NCBI GenBank assembly: GCA_039934035.1
Contig: JBDTMZ010000050.1
Location: forward strand, 74,005 to 138,004
Direction: 5' to 3'
Length of the DNA stretch: 64,000 nucleotides
Source of the DNA: Solibacter sp039934035
GTDB taxonomy: Bacteria > Acidobacteriota > Terriglobia > Bryobacterales > Bryobacteraceae
A model generated the notes under the pieces. It was not told the origin of the DNA. It made no database searches and saw nothing but the letters and a program-made list of their open reading frames with translations. The first letter of the stretch is position 1. Each line of letters starts with the position of its first letter. Shown piece by piece: positions 23,246 through 31,197 of the stretch. The position numbers and the translations under genes were made by a program.

Positions 23246-24351
23246 CCGGAAAGATCGTTCTAGAAAACCTGAAGCATCGTCCGATGCGCAGCCTGCTCAG
23301 TATCCTGCTCATCGGTGTTCCGGTGACGCTGATCCTCTGCCTGGTGGGCATCAGCCACGGCTTCATCGAGGACTCACAGAAACGCCAGCGCAACAGCGGA
23401 GCGGATGTCCTGATCCGGCCGAAAACGTCTTCCCTGCTCAGCCTCAATGGCGCGCCCATCCCGCAACAACTGGTCCCTTACGTGGCCAAACAGCCGCACG
23501 TGAAGATCGCGACCGGAGTATTCAGCTCCACCGTGGAAGGCGTTACCTTGACGGCGGCGGGCATCAACTATGATGAATTTGCCGCCATGAGCGGTGGCAT
23601 CCGCTTCCTCTCGGGCGGACCCTTCGAGCGGCCCGACGACGTGATTATCGATGATTTCTATGCCGGCCAGACCAAGGCCAAGGTGGGAACTTATCTCACT
23701 CTGCTTAACTCCAAATGGCGCGTCAGCGGCATCATGGAAAGCGGCAAACTTTCCCACATTTTCCTGCCCATCGACACCATGCGCGAACGCAGCGGCAATA
23801 CGGGCAACGTCAACCAGATTTATGTCCGGCTGGATGACCCCAAGTATACGCAAGCCACCATCGATTTCCTGCTGGATCCGAATCGCGGGCACCTGGAAGA
23901 CTACCCGATCTACTCGATGGCAGCCTTCACCAGTCTGCTGAGCGTGAACAATGTTCCGGCGCTGGCGGGATTCATTGCCGTCGTGATGGGCATTGGCGTG
24001 GTGATCGGCTTCGCCGTCGTTTGCCTCTCCATGTACATGGCGGTTCTGCAACGCACGCGTGAGATCGGCATTCTCAAGAGCCTGGGCGCTTCCAAAGGCT
24101 TCATCCTGGGCATCATTCTGAGCGAGGCGTTGTTTCTGGGGATCGGGGGCACCATCCTCGGTATCCTGATGAGCTACGGCGCCGCCAGCCTGATTCATGC
24201 CCTGAAGCCGGCGTCACTGCCCATGGTGATCGTCCACGAGTGGTGGCTCTACGCGGGAGCGATCACCGTCGGCGGAGCCCTGTTGGGCGCGCTCTATCCG
24301 GGTCTGACTGCGGCAGCGCACGACCCCATCGAGGCGCTCTCCTATGAATAA
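23242..24351 (+). CDS. FtsX-like ABC transporter permease (LolC/E or MacB type)
   Basis: The protein has 369 residues from GTG 23242. It has an N-terminal membrane segment (SLLSILLIGVPVTLILCLVG), a periplasmic MacB-type core of about 230 residues, then three membrane segments near 255-360 forming the FtsX domain (LQRTREIGILKSLGASKGF is the coupling segment). It lacks an ATPase, which is encoded next with an 8-base overlap. The set is most likely a lipoprotein-release or cell-envelope stress exporter. Confidence 0.9.
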   Translation: MTGKIVLENLKHRPMRSLLSILLIGVPVTLILCLVGISHGFIEDSQKRQRNSGADVLIRPKTSSLLSLNGAPIPQQLVPYVAKQPHVKIATGVFSSTVEGVTLTAAGINYDEFAAMSGGIRFLSGGPFERPDDVIIDDFYAGQTKAKVGTYLTLLNSKWRVSGIMESGKLSHIFLPIDTMRERSGNTGNVNQIYVRLDDPKYTQATIDFLLDPNRGHLEDYPIYSMAAFTSLLSVNNVPALAGFIAVVMGIGVVIGFAVVCLSMYMAVLQRTREIGILKSLGASKGFILGIILSEALFLGIGGTILGILMSYGAASLIHALKPASLPMVIVHEWWLYAGAITVGGALLGALYPGLTAAAHDPIEALSYE

Positions 24352-25027
24352 CGGCGACATCATCCAGATTCGCGGCCTGGTGAAGACCTACCGCGTCGGC
24401 AAGGTGGACGTGAATGCCTTGCGCGGGGTGGATCTCGACGTGGAGAAGGGACACTTCCTCTCCATCATCGGCCCCTCTGGTTCGGGAAAATCGACGCTTT
24501 TTCATGTAATCGGCGGGCTCACACCGCCCACGTCGGGGAAGGTCGTAGTGGGCGACAAGGATCTCTCCGCCACGACGGATGCAGAGCGCACCCGTATGCG
24601 CAAACGCACCGTGGGCTTCGTCTTCCAGAAGTTCAACCTGCTGCCGAACCTGACCGCTCGCGACAATATCGCAGTGGCGCGGTTTATCGGGGGCACGGAT
24701 CCCAAACCAGATCCGGAGTTCGAAGAGGTGCTCCGGCTGTTGGGCATCGGCGAACGCCTGGATCACAAGCCGAACGAACTTTCCGGCGGGGAACAGCAGC
24801 GCGTGGCGATCGCACGCGCCATCGTAAATCATCCCGCGATTCTGCTGGCGGACGAGCCTACCGGCAATCTCGACACGGAGAATTCCAAGGCCGTGCTGGA
24901 AGTGCTGCGCGATCTGAATCGCCGCCTTGGCCAGACCATTCTGATGATCACGCACAATCCGGAAGCTGCCGCGTATGGCGATTCCACCGCGCATATGCGC
25001 GACGGCCGGATCATCGAACGGAAATAG
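24344..25027 (+). CDS. ABC transporter ATP-binding protein (LolD/MacB type)
   Basis: The protein has 227 residues. Walker A GPSGSGKS, Q-loop VFQKFNLLPNLT, signature LSGGEQQR, Walker B ILLADEPTGNLD and the switch His in MITHN are all intact. The GNLD signature and short length place it in the LolD/MacB group that serves FtsX-type permeases. It overlaps the permease and is the last gene of this operon; the next gene is convergent. Confidence 0.92.
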   Translation: MNNGDIIQIRGLVKTYRVGKVDVNALRGVDLDVEKGHFLSIIGPSGSGKSTLFHVIGGLTPPTSGKVVVGDKDLSATTDAERTRMRKRTVGFVFQKFNLLPNLTARDNIAVARFIGGTDPKPDPEFEEVLRLLGIGERLDHKPNELSGGEQQRVAIARAIVNHPAILLADEPTGNLDTENSKAVLEVLRDLNRRLGQTILMITHNPEAAAYGDSTAHMRDGRIIERK

Positions 25028-25066
25028 GCCGATCCAAGGCTCCCAAACCCTTGGCGGGGACGCTCT

Positions 25067-26692
25067 TTACGCCTGGCGCGCGAGTTCCAGATTGCGCGCG
25101 CGGAGCCATTGGAGCCGCTTTTGGTGTTCCTGGTACAAGGTCGTGAAGCCGGCCCAGTAATAGCCGCACACGAACAGCGAGAGAAACGGAATCGACAGGA
25201 AATTGTAGGTGGTGATCGCAAAGATCACCATGCTCAGGAAGTAGGTCCCGAAGGCGATCTCCAGGTACGGCAGCCAGCCGCTGCGCGCGCGGTACTTCTT
25301 ATTTTCCAGGCGCATGGGACCGCCCGAGATGGCGAACTTAGGCGTACGCACGAAGCTGGTTTCCACGCCGAACAGCGCTTCCAGCACGGCGCGGGTATTG
25401 ATGATGGTCAGGCCCACGCCCACCGCCATCAGCATCGGCAACAGCAGAATCGACCGCTTCCAGTTCTTGGGGTACAGCTCTCGCTGCGCCACCACGTAGA
25501 ACAATGAAATCGACCAGAACGACGCGACGATCAATGGCAGATCGAGGAACATCATCTGCCAGACGCCCATGTAAAACCGCACAATCATCACCGGCAGCAT
25601 CAGGGCGGACAAGATGATCATCAGCGGATAGCTGATGTTCGGCGTCAGGTGCATGAACGCCTCCAGCTTCACCCGCTTCGAAATCGGCGCCTTCAAAATG
25701 CTGGGCAGCAGTTTCATGGCTACCTGCGTCAACCCCTTGGCCCAGCGCGACTGCTGCACCTGGAAGCCGTGCATTTCCACCGGTAGTTCCGACGGGCAGT
25801 CCAGCCCTGGGACGTACATGAACTTCCAGCCCTTCAACTGCGCGCGGTAGCTCAAATCGGAATCTTCGGTCAGGGTATCGTGCTGCCAGCCGCCCGCGTC
25901 CTCGATCATCTTGATGCGCAGAATTCCGGCCGTTCCGTTGAAGTTGAAGAAGTGCCCGGCGCAACTGCGCGCGCCATGCTCCAGAATGAAGTGGCCGTCC
26001 AACAGCATGGCTTCCACTTCGGTCAGGAAGTTGTAATCCTTATTCAGATAACTCCAGCGCGTTTGCACCACGCCGACATTGGGGTCGGTGAAGAAATGAA
26101 TGGTGCGCGTTAAGAAGTCGGTGGGGGGAATGAAGTCCGCATCGAATACCGCCACCATCTCGCCGGTGGCCGATTTCAAACCTTCCTGCAGCGCGCCCGC
26201 CTTATAGCCATGGCGGTTGGCGCGGTGATGATACTCAATCGGATAGCCGAGCGCGCGGTAGCGGTCCACCAGGGCTTCCGCAAAGGGAGCGGTATCATCG
26301 TTGGAATCGTCCAGCACCTGAATCTGCAGCAATTCCTTGGGGTACTCGATCTTTACCGTCTCTTCGATCAAGCGTTCGACCACGTACCGCTCGTTGTACA
26401 GCGGCAATTGGATGGTGACCGGCGGCAGTTGCTGATAGCGCTTCGCCGGCTGATCCACCCTCTTTTTGCGGTGCTTGAAATAGGTGTGGATGATGTCGTA
26501 GCGGTGCAACCCATAGATGGACAGGATGATCAGCACCGTGAAGTAGGGGATGAGCATCGCCCAGTCGAACCACGCAAGCTGATGAATTCCGGCGAACGGG
26601 TTGTTGAGTAGGTTCTGAATTAACCGCGAGGTGGGCGAACTCTTCACCACCAGAGCGAATAATAAGCTAGACGGCATATATGCGACCGGCAT
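25067..26692 (-). CDS. family 2 glycosyltransferase, cellulose/glucomannan synthase-like
   Basis: The protein has 541 residues. One N-terminal membrane segment (MLIPYFTVLIILSIYGL) precedes the cytosolic catalytic domain: PPVTIQLPLYNE, the metal site in VFDADF (about 180-185), TEDSDLS, and the processive signature QQSRW (about 313-318). Four or more C-terminal membrane segments follow. The pattern fits GT2 enzymes of the CESA/CSLA group that build and export beta-linked glycans. No BcsB- or PilZ-type partner is adjacent, so the product is unknown. It is convergent with the ABC operon. Confidence 0.88.
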   Translation of the reverse strand: MPVAYMPSSLLFALVVKSSPTSRLIQNLLNNPFAGIHQLAWFDWAMLIPYFTVLIILSIYGLHRYDIIHTYFKHRKKRVDQPAKRYQQLPPVTIQLPLYNERYVVERLIEETVKIEYPKELLQIQVLDDSNDDTAPFAEALVDRYRALGYPIEYHHRANRHGYKAGALQEGLKSATGEMVAVFDADFIPPTDFLTRTIHFFTDPNVGVVQTRWSYLNKDYNFLTEVEAMLLDGHFILEHGARSCAGHFFNFNGTAGILRIKMIEDAGGWQHDTLTEDSDLSYRAQLKGWKFMYVPGLDCPSELPVEMHGFQVQQSRWAKGLTQVAMKLLPSILKAPISKRVKLEAFMHLTPNISYPLMIILSALMLPVMIVRFYMGVWQMMFLDLPLIVASFWSISLFYVVAQRELYPKNWKRSILLLPMLMAVGVGLTIINTRAVLEALFGVETSFVRTPKFAISGGPMRLENKKYRARSGWLPYLEIAFGTYFLSMVIFAITTYNFLSIPFLSLFVCGYYWAGFTTLYQEHQKRLQWLRARNLELARQA

Positions 26693-26905
26693 GGAACCGG
26701 CTAAAGGCGCATAACAATATTAACAAATCTGATATCGTTCGCGGGCATCCCTTATCCTGGAAGTCCCCGGGGAGAGTCCTGCCCGAAGGGACGCCGCCCC
26801 GCCAGGAAGACCGCGACGCCCCGAAAAGCGCGTCTCGACGCCTGCCTCCGCTTCCCGCGCTTCCGTGCCGCCGCGCTTCCCGTAAGTGCCCTCCAGACCC
26901 CGCGA

Positions 26906-26911
26906 TATAAT
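26906..26911 (+). promoter_or_regulatory. possible -10 box of the CpaF-type gene
   Basis: A perfect TATAAT lies here; the -35 region (about 26883-26888) is poor. Transcription from it would begin near 26918, downstream of the first in-frame GTG (26886) and upstream of the TTG at 26958. This supports the latter as the start codon. Confidence 0.5.
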
Positions 26912-26957
26912 TGGGTTCGACCACACTGCATCAGGAGCCACTCTCCAGGGAGAACAC

Positions 26958-28289
26958 TTGGGACCCAATCGACCCACGCCTCGCGGTCCTCTGCCCGTTG
27001 CTTCGCGGGGTGCGGATCGCTACTTCGAACTGAAGTCGCAGATTCACCGTAAGCTGATCGGGGTGCTCAACCTGGAGCGCGCCTCGTCGATTCCGAAGGA
27101 CCGCATCCGCGCCGAAATCGGCCGCGTGGTGGAGCGTCTGCTGGACGAAGAGCGGGTCCCGATGACCACGGCGGAGCAGACCAAAATCGTCGAGGAAGTG
27201 CTGGACGAAGTGCTGGGGCTGGGACCGCTGGAAACCCTGCTCAAAGAGCCGAGCATTAGCGATATCCTGGTGAACCGCTACGACAAGGTGTTCATCGAAC
27301 GCAACGGCAAGCTTTCCGAAACGACGGTCCGCTTCAAGGACGACACGCATCTTTTGCACATCATCGAGAAGATTGTGTCGCAGGTGGGCCGCCGCATCGA
27401 CGAAGCGCAGCCCATCGTGGACGCGCGCCTGCAGGATGGCTCGCGCGTCAATGCCATCATTCCGCCGCTGGCTCTCGACGGCCCGTGCCTCAGCATCCGC
27501 CGCTTCGGCCGCCACGTGGTGACGCAGGACGAAATGGTACAGTACCAGACGCTGACGCCCGGCATCCTGCGCTTTCTTTCCGCCTGCGTGCAGTGCAAAG
27601 TCACCGTCCTGATTTCCGGCGGCACCGGCTCCGGCAAAACCACGATGCTGAATGCGCTCTCCCGCTTCATTCCGGAAGAGGAGCGCATCATCACCATCGA
27701 AGACACGGCGGAACTGCAACTGCAGCAGCGCCACGTCGTCAAGTTCGAAACCCGTCCGCCCAACCTGAACAAGGAAGGCGGCATCAACCAGCGGGTATTG
27801 CTGCGCACCGCCCTGCGCATGCGGCCCGACCGCATCATCGTGGGCGAGTGCCGCGGCGCCGAAGCGCTCGACATGCTGCAGGCGATGAACACCGGCGTCG
27901 AAGGCTCGATGAGCACGGTGCACGCCAATACGCCCCGCGACGCGTTTTCCCGCCTGGAAACCATGGTCATGATGGCCGACCTGGAGATTCCCACCCGCGT
28001 CATCCTGCAGCAACTGGCCAGCGCGATCAAGCTGGTGGTGCAGGTATCGCGCCTGCAGGACGGCTCGCGCAAAGTGCTCAGCGTCAGCGAAGTGCTGGGC
28101 GTGAAGGACGAGAAAGTGGACCTGCAGGAGATCTTCACCTTCGACCGCATCGGCGTCACGGATGCCGGCAAAGTACAAGGACGGCTGCGCGCCACGGGCA
28201 TCGTCCCCCGGTTGCTCGACCGCCTGCGCATCAGCGGAGTCAACGTGCCGCTCGAGATATTTCAGGAAGTCGTGCCGGTCAATCTGTAG
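26958..28289 (+). CDS. cpaF: CpaF/TadA-type secretion ATPase
   Basis: The protein has 443 residues from TTG 26958, chosen because AGGGAG lies five bases upstream and a TATAAT box precedes it; a GTG at 26886 gives a longer frame. It is a type II/IV secretion superfamily ATPase of the CpaF group: an N-terminal helical domain, then RVNAIIPPLALDGPCLSIRRF, Walker A GGTGSGKTT, Walker B-like IITIEDTAEL, the His box HVVKFETRPPN, and RPDRIIVGECRG with MLQAMNTG and MSTVHAN. CpaF drives assembly of Flp/Tad pili. Here no tad, flp or rcp gene is adjacent; the next genes are an exported TPR-like protein and a sigma factor, so the partners must lie elsewhere. Confidence 0.92.
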   Translation: MGPNRPTPRGPLPVASRGADRYFELKSQIHRKLIGVLNLERASSIPKDRIRAEIGRVVERLLDEERVPMTTAEQTKIVEEVLDEVLGLGPLETLLKEPSISDILVNRYDKVFIERNGKLSETTVRFKDDTHLLHIIEKIVSQVGRRIDEAQPIVDARLQDGSRVNAIIPPLALDGPCLSIRRFGRHVVTQDEMVQYQTLTPGILRFLSACVQCKVTVLISGGTGSGKTTMLNALSRFIPEEERIITIEDTAELQLQQRHVVKFETRPPNLNKEGGINQRVLLRTALRMRPDRIIVGECRGAEALDMLQAMNTGVEGSMSTVHANTPRDAFSRLETMVMMADLEIPTRVILQQLASAIKLVVQVSRLQDGSRKVLSVSEVLGVKDEKVDLQEIFTFDRIGVTDAGKVQGRLRATGIVPRLLDRLRISGVNVPLEIFQEVVPVNL

Positions 28290-28301
28290 TACAGTTTTTC
28301 C

Positions 28302-29000
28302 ATGCGCAGGCTGGTGCTTCTCTTGCTGACGGTGGGGCTCATGGCCCTTGCGCAGCCCAGGGCCGGGCAGCCGGATCCGCGGGCTGACCAGCGGGAGATG
28401 AACCTGGTTCTCGACCAGATTCGGGAAGCCGTCCGCGCGCAGGATTGGCCGGAAGCCGCCCGCCTCGCCAGCCGGCTGAATTCCTCGCTCATGATGCTGC
28501 GGTCGCGCAGCACGGCTTCGCCGCTGATCGAATTACAGCACCTCGAAGTGCTCGCCGGCCAGAATGCCACCACGCGCAACCCGCTATTGCCCCGCATGGT
28601 GAAGGCCGCTTTCGCGGCGGGCGATTGGGCGCGCGCCGAAGGCTTCGCCAACGAGGCCCTCGATGCCTCGAAACGCGGTGTTTTCTGGTGGACCGGAGAC
28701 GCGATCCACCAGGCCAACACCATCCTCGGCCGTCTCGCGCTGCGCCAGAACAAGATCGACGTGGCCAAGCAATATCTGATCGCCGCCGGCAAGACCCCCG
28801 GCAGTTCCACCCTCGCGTCCCAGGGTCCCGCCATGCAACTTGCGAAAGACCTGATGGACCGTGGTGAAACCGCCACGGTCCTGGAATACCTCGAGCTCTG
28901 CGGCCAGTTCTGGAACGCCAACCGCGGCAAACTTCAGGAGTGGATTGTGCTGCTCCGCGCGGGTCTGCGCCCCGATTTCGGACCCAATATCAACTACTGA
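28302..29000 (+). CDS. exported helical (TPR-like) hypothetical protein
   Basis: The protein has 232 residues with a signal peptide (LVLLLLTVGLMALAQP). The rest is helical with repeats of the type DWPEAARLASRLN, DWARAEGFANEAL and DVAKQYLIAAG, as in TPR proteins. There are no catalytic motifs. It begins 12 bases after the CpaF-type gene and probably shares its transcript. It may be a periplasmic accessory of that secretion ATPase or of the following sigma/anti-sigma pair. Confidence 0.6.
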   Translation: MRRLVLLLLTVGLMALAQPRAGQPDPRADQREMNLVLDQIREAVRAQDWPEAARLASRLNSSLMMLRSRSTASPLIELQHLEVLAGQNATTRNPLLPRMVKAAFAAGDWARAEGFANEALDASKRGVFWWTGDAIHQANTILGRLALRQNKIDVAKQYLIAAGKTPGSSTLASQGPAMQLAKDLMDRGETATVLEYLELCGQFWNANRGKLQEWIVLLRAGLRPDFGPNINY

Positions 29001-29033
29001 CCGGCCGCAAACGGCCCGCACTCTCCGAATGCT

Positions 29034-29591
29034 ATGATGCGGGTGAAAGTGGAGCGCGAACAGGTTCTGGCCAAGCTGCGTGAAAGGATCGTGCTCTTCG
29101 CGGCATCTCATTTATCGAGGGACTCCGCGGAGGATCTGGCCCAGGAGGTGCTCCTGCTGCTGCACGAAAAATACGCCCACCTGGATAAGGTGGAAGATCT
29201 TTTGCCTCTTTCCCTGCAGATTGTGCGCTATAAAATCATGAGCCAGCGGCGGAAAGCGGTGCGCCGCGGCGAGTATACGCAGGTGTCGCTCTCCGATATT
29301 CAGTTGCCGGATCTGGACGCGAACCCGGCCGATTTCGTGGAGCGCAAACAGATGTTGGAGCGGCTCGCCAAGGCCATGCAGGGGTTGGGCGATCGCTGCC
29401 GCGAACTGCTGCGGCTGAAGCTGCAAGGCAAGACGTTTCCAGAGATACAGAAGATAATGGGCGCGGCCGCCATCAACACCATCTATACGTGGGACCATCG
29501 CTGCCGCAAGAACCTGTTGGAAGCCATGGGCGGAAGTTGGGAGCCGCCTGCTTCGGCGAATAGAGTCGATCATGAGGCCGGAAGACATTAA
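29034..29591 (+). CDS. ECF-type RNA polymerase sigma factor
   Basis: The protein has 185 residues. Region 2 includes SAEDLAQEVLLLLHEKY. A short linker follows, then region 4 with LGDRCRELLRLKLQGKTF and PEIQKIMGAAAINTIYTW as the helix-turn-helix. ECF sigmas redirect polymerase to envelope or stress genes. It overlaps the following gene by 20 bases; that gene has the layout of its anti-sigma factor. A second start one codon later (MRVK) is equally possible. Confidence 0.85.
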   Translation: MMRVKVEREQVLAKLRERIVLFAASHLSRDSAEDLAQEVLLLLHEKYAHLDKVEDLLPLSLQIVRYKIMSQRRKAVRRGEYTQVSLSDIQLPDLDANPADFVERKQMLERLAKAMQGLGDRCRELLRLKLQGKTFPEIQKIMGAAAINTIYTWDHRCRKNLLEAMGGSWEPPASANRVDHEAGRH

Positions 29592-30837
29592 GAAACTCGT
29601 GGGTGGGTACGCCGCCGGCAACCTGACTCCGGAGGAGCAGCAGGCGCTGTTCGCCGCTGCCCTGGAGGATCAGGAACTGTTCGATGCACTGGCGCGCGAA
29701 CAGTCTCTGCGCGACCTGCTGAAGGATCCGGCGGCCCGCGGTGAACTGCTGGCCGCGCTGGACCGGCCCGCCGGCGGGTTGGCCGCATTCTGGCAGTGGC
29801 TGCGCCAGCCGATGGTCGCCGGGGTGGTGACGACCTGTTTCCTTGCCGTTGCGGTGACAGCGGTGTGGCGCGCCATGCACCCCGTTCCGAACGGCTACCT
29901 GACGGTGGAAGTCTTACAGGATGCACCGCGGCCTTCCGCGGCGGCCCCGGTGACCACCGCGCCGGTGATTCCGGCTCCCGGAGCGCCTCAGTCTGTGCCG
30001 GCTGGGCAGCAGGGCGCTGAATCGCGCAGGCGCGCGTTCGATGCGGTTGCATCCGCGCCATCCGGCAGCGGCGGCGGCGCCCGAGTCCCCGTTGAGGCAC
30101 TGGAGAAATCCAAAGCCGAGTTCGATATGCCTGCGAAGAAGGAGATGGCCGCTGCTCCCCCTCCGCCTCCGTTAGCTGCCGCGGCTCCCCAGCCGCTTCC
30201 GTCAGCTACCGCGACGCCCGTGATGGTTGCCACGGGCGCGAGGCAGGCGAAGGTGCAGGAGAGTGTGCAGGTGCAGGCAGAGAATGCGCAGCTCGCGACC
30301 GCGCTGACGCAGGCGGATGCCCGCTCGCTCTTCTATCAGAATTCGCTGGCAACGGGAGTCTCAGGCTTCGTCGACGCGGCTGGAGCTGGAGGGGGTGCCG
30401 CCCGGACAACCTTGGCGGCGCCGGCCAAGGCTCCTGACACCCGGCTCGGTGTCCGTGTCAGCATCTTGCGCGGCGACCAGGAGGTGGACACTACTACGGT
30501 GCTGAACTCCGGCGAAAGCGTTCGCTTGAAGCTGATCCCCAACATCGATGGATTCCTGAGCGTCACCGAAGGCACACGTGCCATCGCCGGCGCGAGTGTG
30601 CGGCGCCTGGTGCCTTTCGAAACTCCGGCCATTGCGTTTGAGGCCGGCGGTCCCCGTCAATTGGTCATCACACTGTCCCGCACGCCGCTCTCGGGCGCAG
30701 CCAATCGCGCGGACGCGGCCGCCCGGGGCAATCTGGTGGAGCCCGCGGCAGATCAGGGACGGGCAACCTATGTCGTGTCCAATGTGCTGCAGGACGGCAG
30801 CCAGGTGGTGGTCCCGCTCACGTTGAACTACAAGTAG
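29572..30837 (+). CDS. membrane anti-sigma-like protein with DUF4384-type outer domain
   Basis: The protein has 421 residues. The acidic helical N-terminus (EDIKKLVGGYAAGNLTPEEQ) of about 70 residues resembles the cytosolic sigma-binding part of anti-sigma factors but has no zinc-binding His/Cys set. One membrane segment lies at about 81-98 (VAGVVTTCFLAVAVTAVW). A long Ala/Pro-rich stretch follows, then a folded C-terminal domain (LGVRVSILRGDQEV, ESVRLKLIPNIDGFLSV) of the kind found in DUF4384 sensors. The 20-base overlap with the sigma gene supports a regulatory pair. The signal sensed is unknown. Confidence 0.7.
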   Translation: MRPEDIKKLVGGYAAGNLTPEEQQALFAAALEDQELFDALAREQSLRDLLKDPAARGELLAALDRPAGGLAAFWQWLRQPMVAGVVTTCFLAVAVTAVWRAMHPVPNGYLTVEVLQDAPRPSAAAPVTTAPVIPAPGAPQSVPAGQQGAESRRRAFDAVASAPSGSGGGARVPVEALEKSKAEFDMPAKKEMAAAPPPPPLAAAAPQPLPSATATPVMVATGARQAKVQESVQVQAENAQLATALTQADARSLFYQNSLATGVSGFVDAAGAGGGAARTTLAAPAKAPDTRLGVRVSILRGDQEVDTTTVLNSGESVRLKLIPNIDGFLSVTEGTRAIAGASVRRLVPFETPAIAFEAGGPRQLVITLSRTPLSGAANRADAAARGNLVEPAADQGRATYVVSNVLQDGSQVVVPLTLNYK

Positions 30838-30905
30838 GAAGGGCTCTCGGAGTCCGAGCTGTGCTCGGATGGACAAGGCAGAGCCTTATCCCACTCACCT
30901 GCTCG

Positions 30906-30951
30906 CGCTTCGAAGCGGTGCGGACGGGCCACAAAAAACGATGGCCCATCC
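30906..30951. repeat. dispersed hairpin repeat, copy 1
   Basis: The palindrome CGCTTCGAAGCG (30906-30917) is followed four bases later by a hairpin: GGACGGGCCA (30922-30931), a 10-base loop rich in A, and TGGCCCATCC (30942-30951). The same design with a different stem sequence occurs at 47881-47926. Farther on (about 30975-31012) is a second shared block around GGAATGCCTG. It lies between convergent gene ends. The remainder of 30838-31197 holds no gene. Confidence 0.65.
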
Positions 30952-31096
30952 CACCCGGAAGTGCAGTTGCGGCCAGCACGAATACCCGGCTGGAATGCCT
31001 GGCCCCACACATGGCCAATCTCTCCAGGAAGGGCTCCTGGCCCTCAACAATCACTCCGATCAGTCGGGCGCCGCGTCGCCTCCACCGCCCAAGATT

Positions 31097-31170
31097 GGCC
31101 GCCGATTAACGCCGATGCACGCCGATAAGAAATCCGCTGGTCTTCATCCTATCGGCGTCGGTCGGCGGCC
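31097..31170. repeat. long GC-rich hairpin between convergent genes
   Basis: GGCCGCCGA (31097-31105) pairs with TCGGCGGCC (31162-31170), and ACGCCGAT (31119-31126) with ATCGGCGT (31151-31158). The motif CGCCGAT is itself repeated inside. It sits at the shared 3' end of the anti-sigma and cytochrome genes and could act as a bidirectional transcription stop, although it has no U-tract. Similar CGCCGAT palindromes are scattered in many bacterial genomes. Confidence 0.5.
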
Positions 31171-31197
31171 AGAATCGCTTTGCACGAATGCCTGCGC

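Noticed and set aside
26931..28243. Minus-strand frames of 415 and 321 codons
   Set aside because: They are antisense to the CpaF-type ATPase, which has all catalytic motifs.
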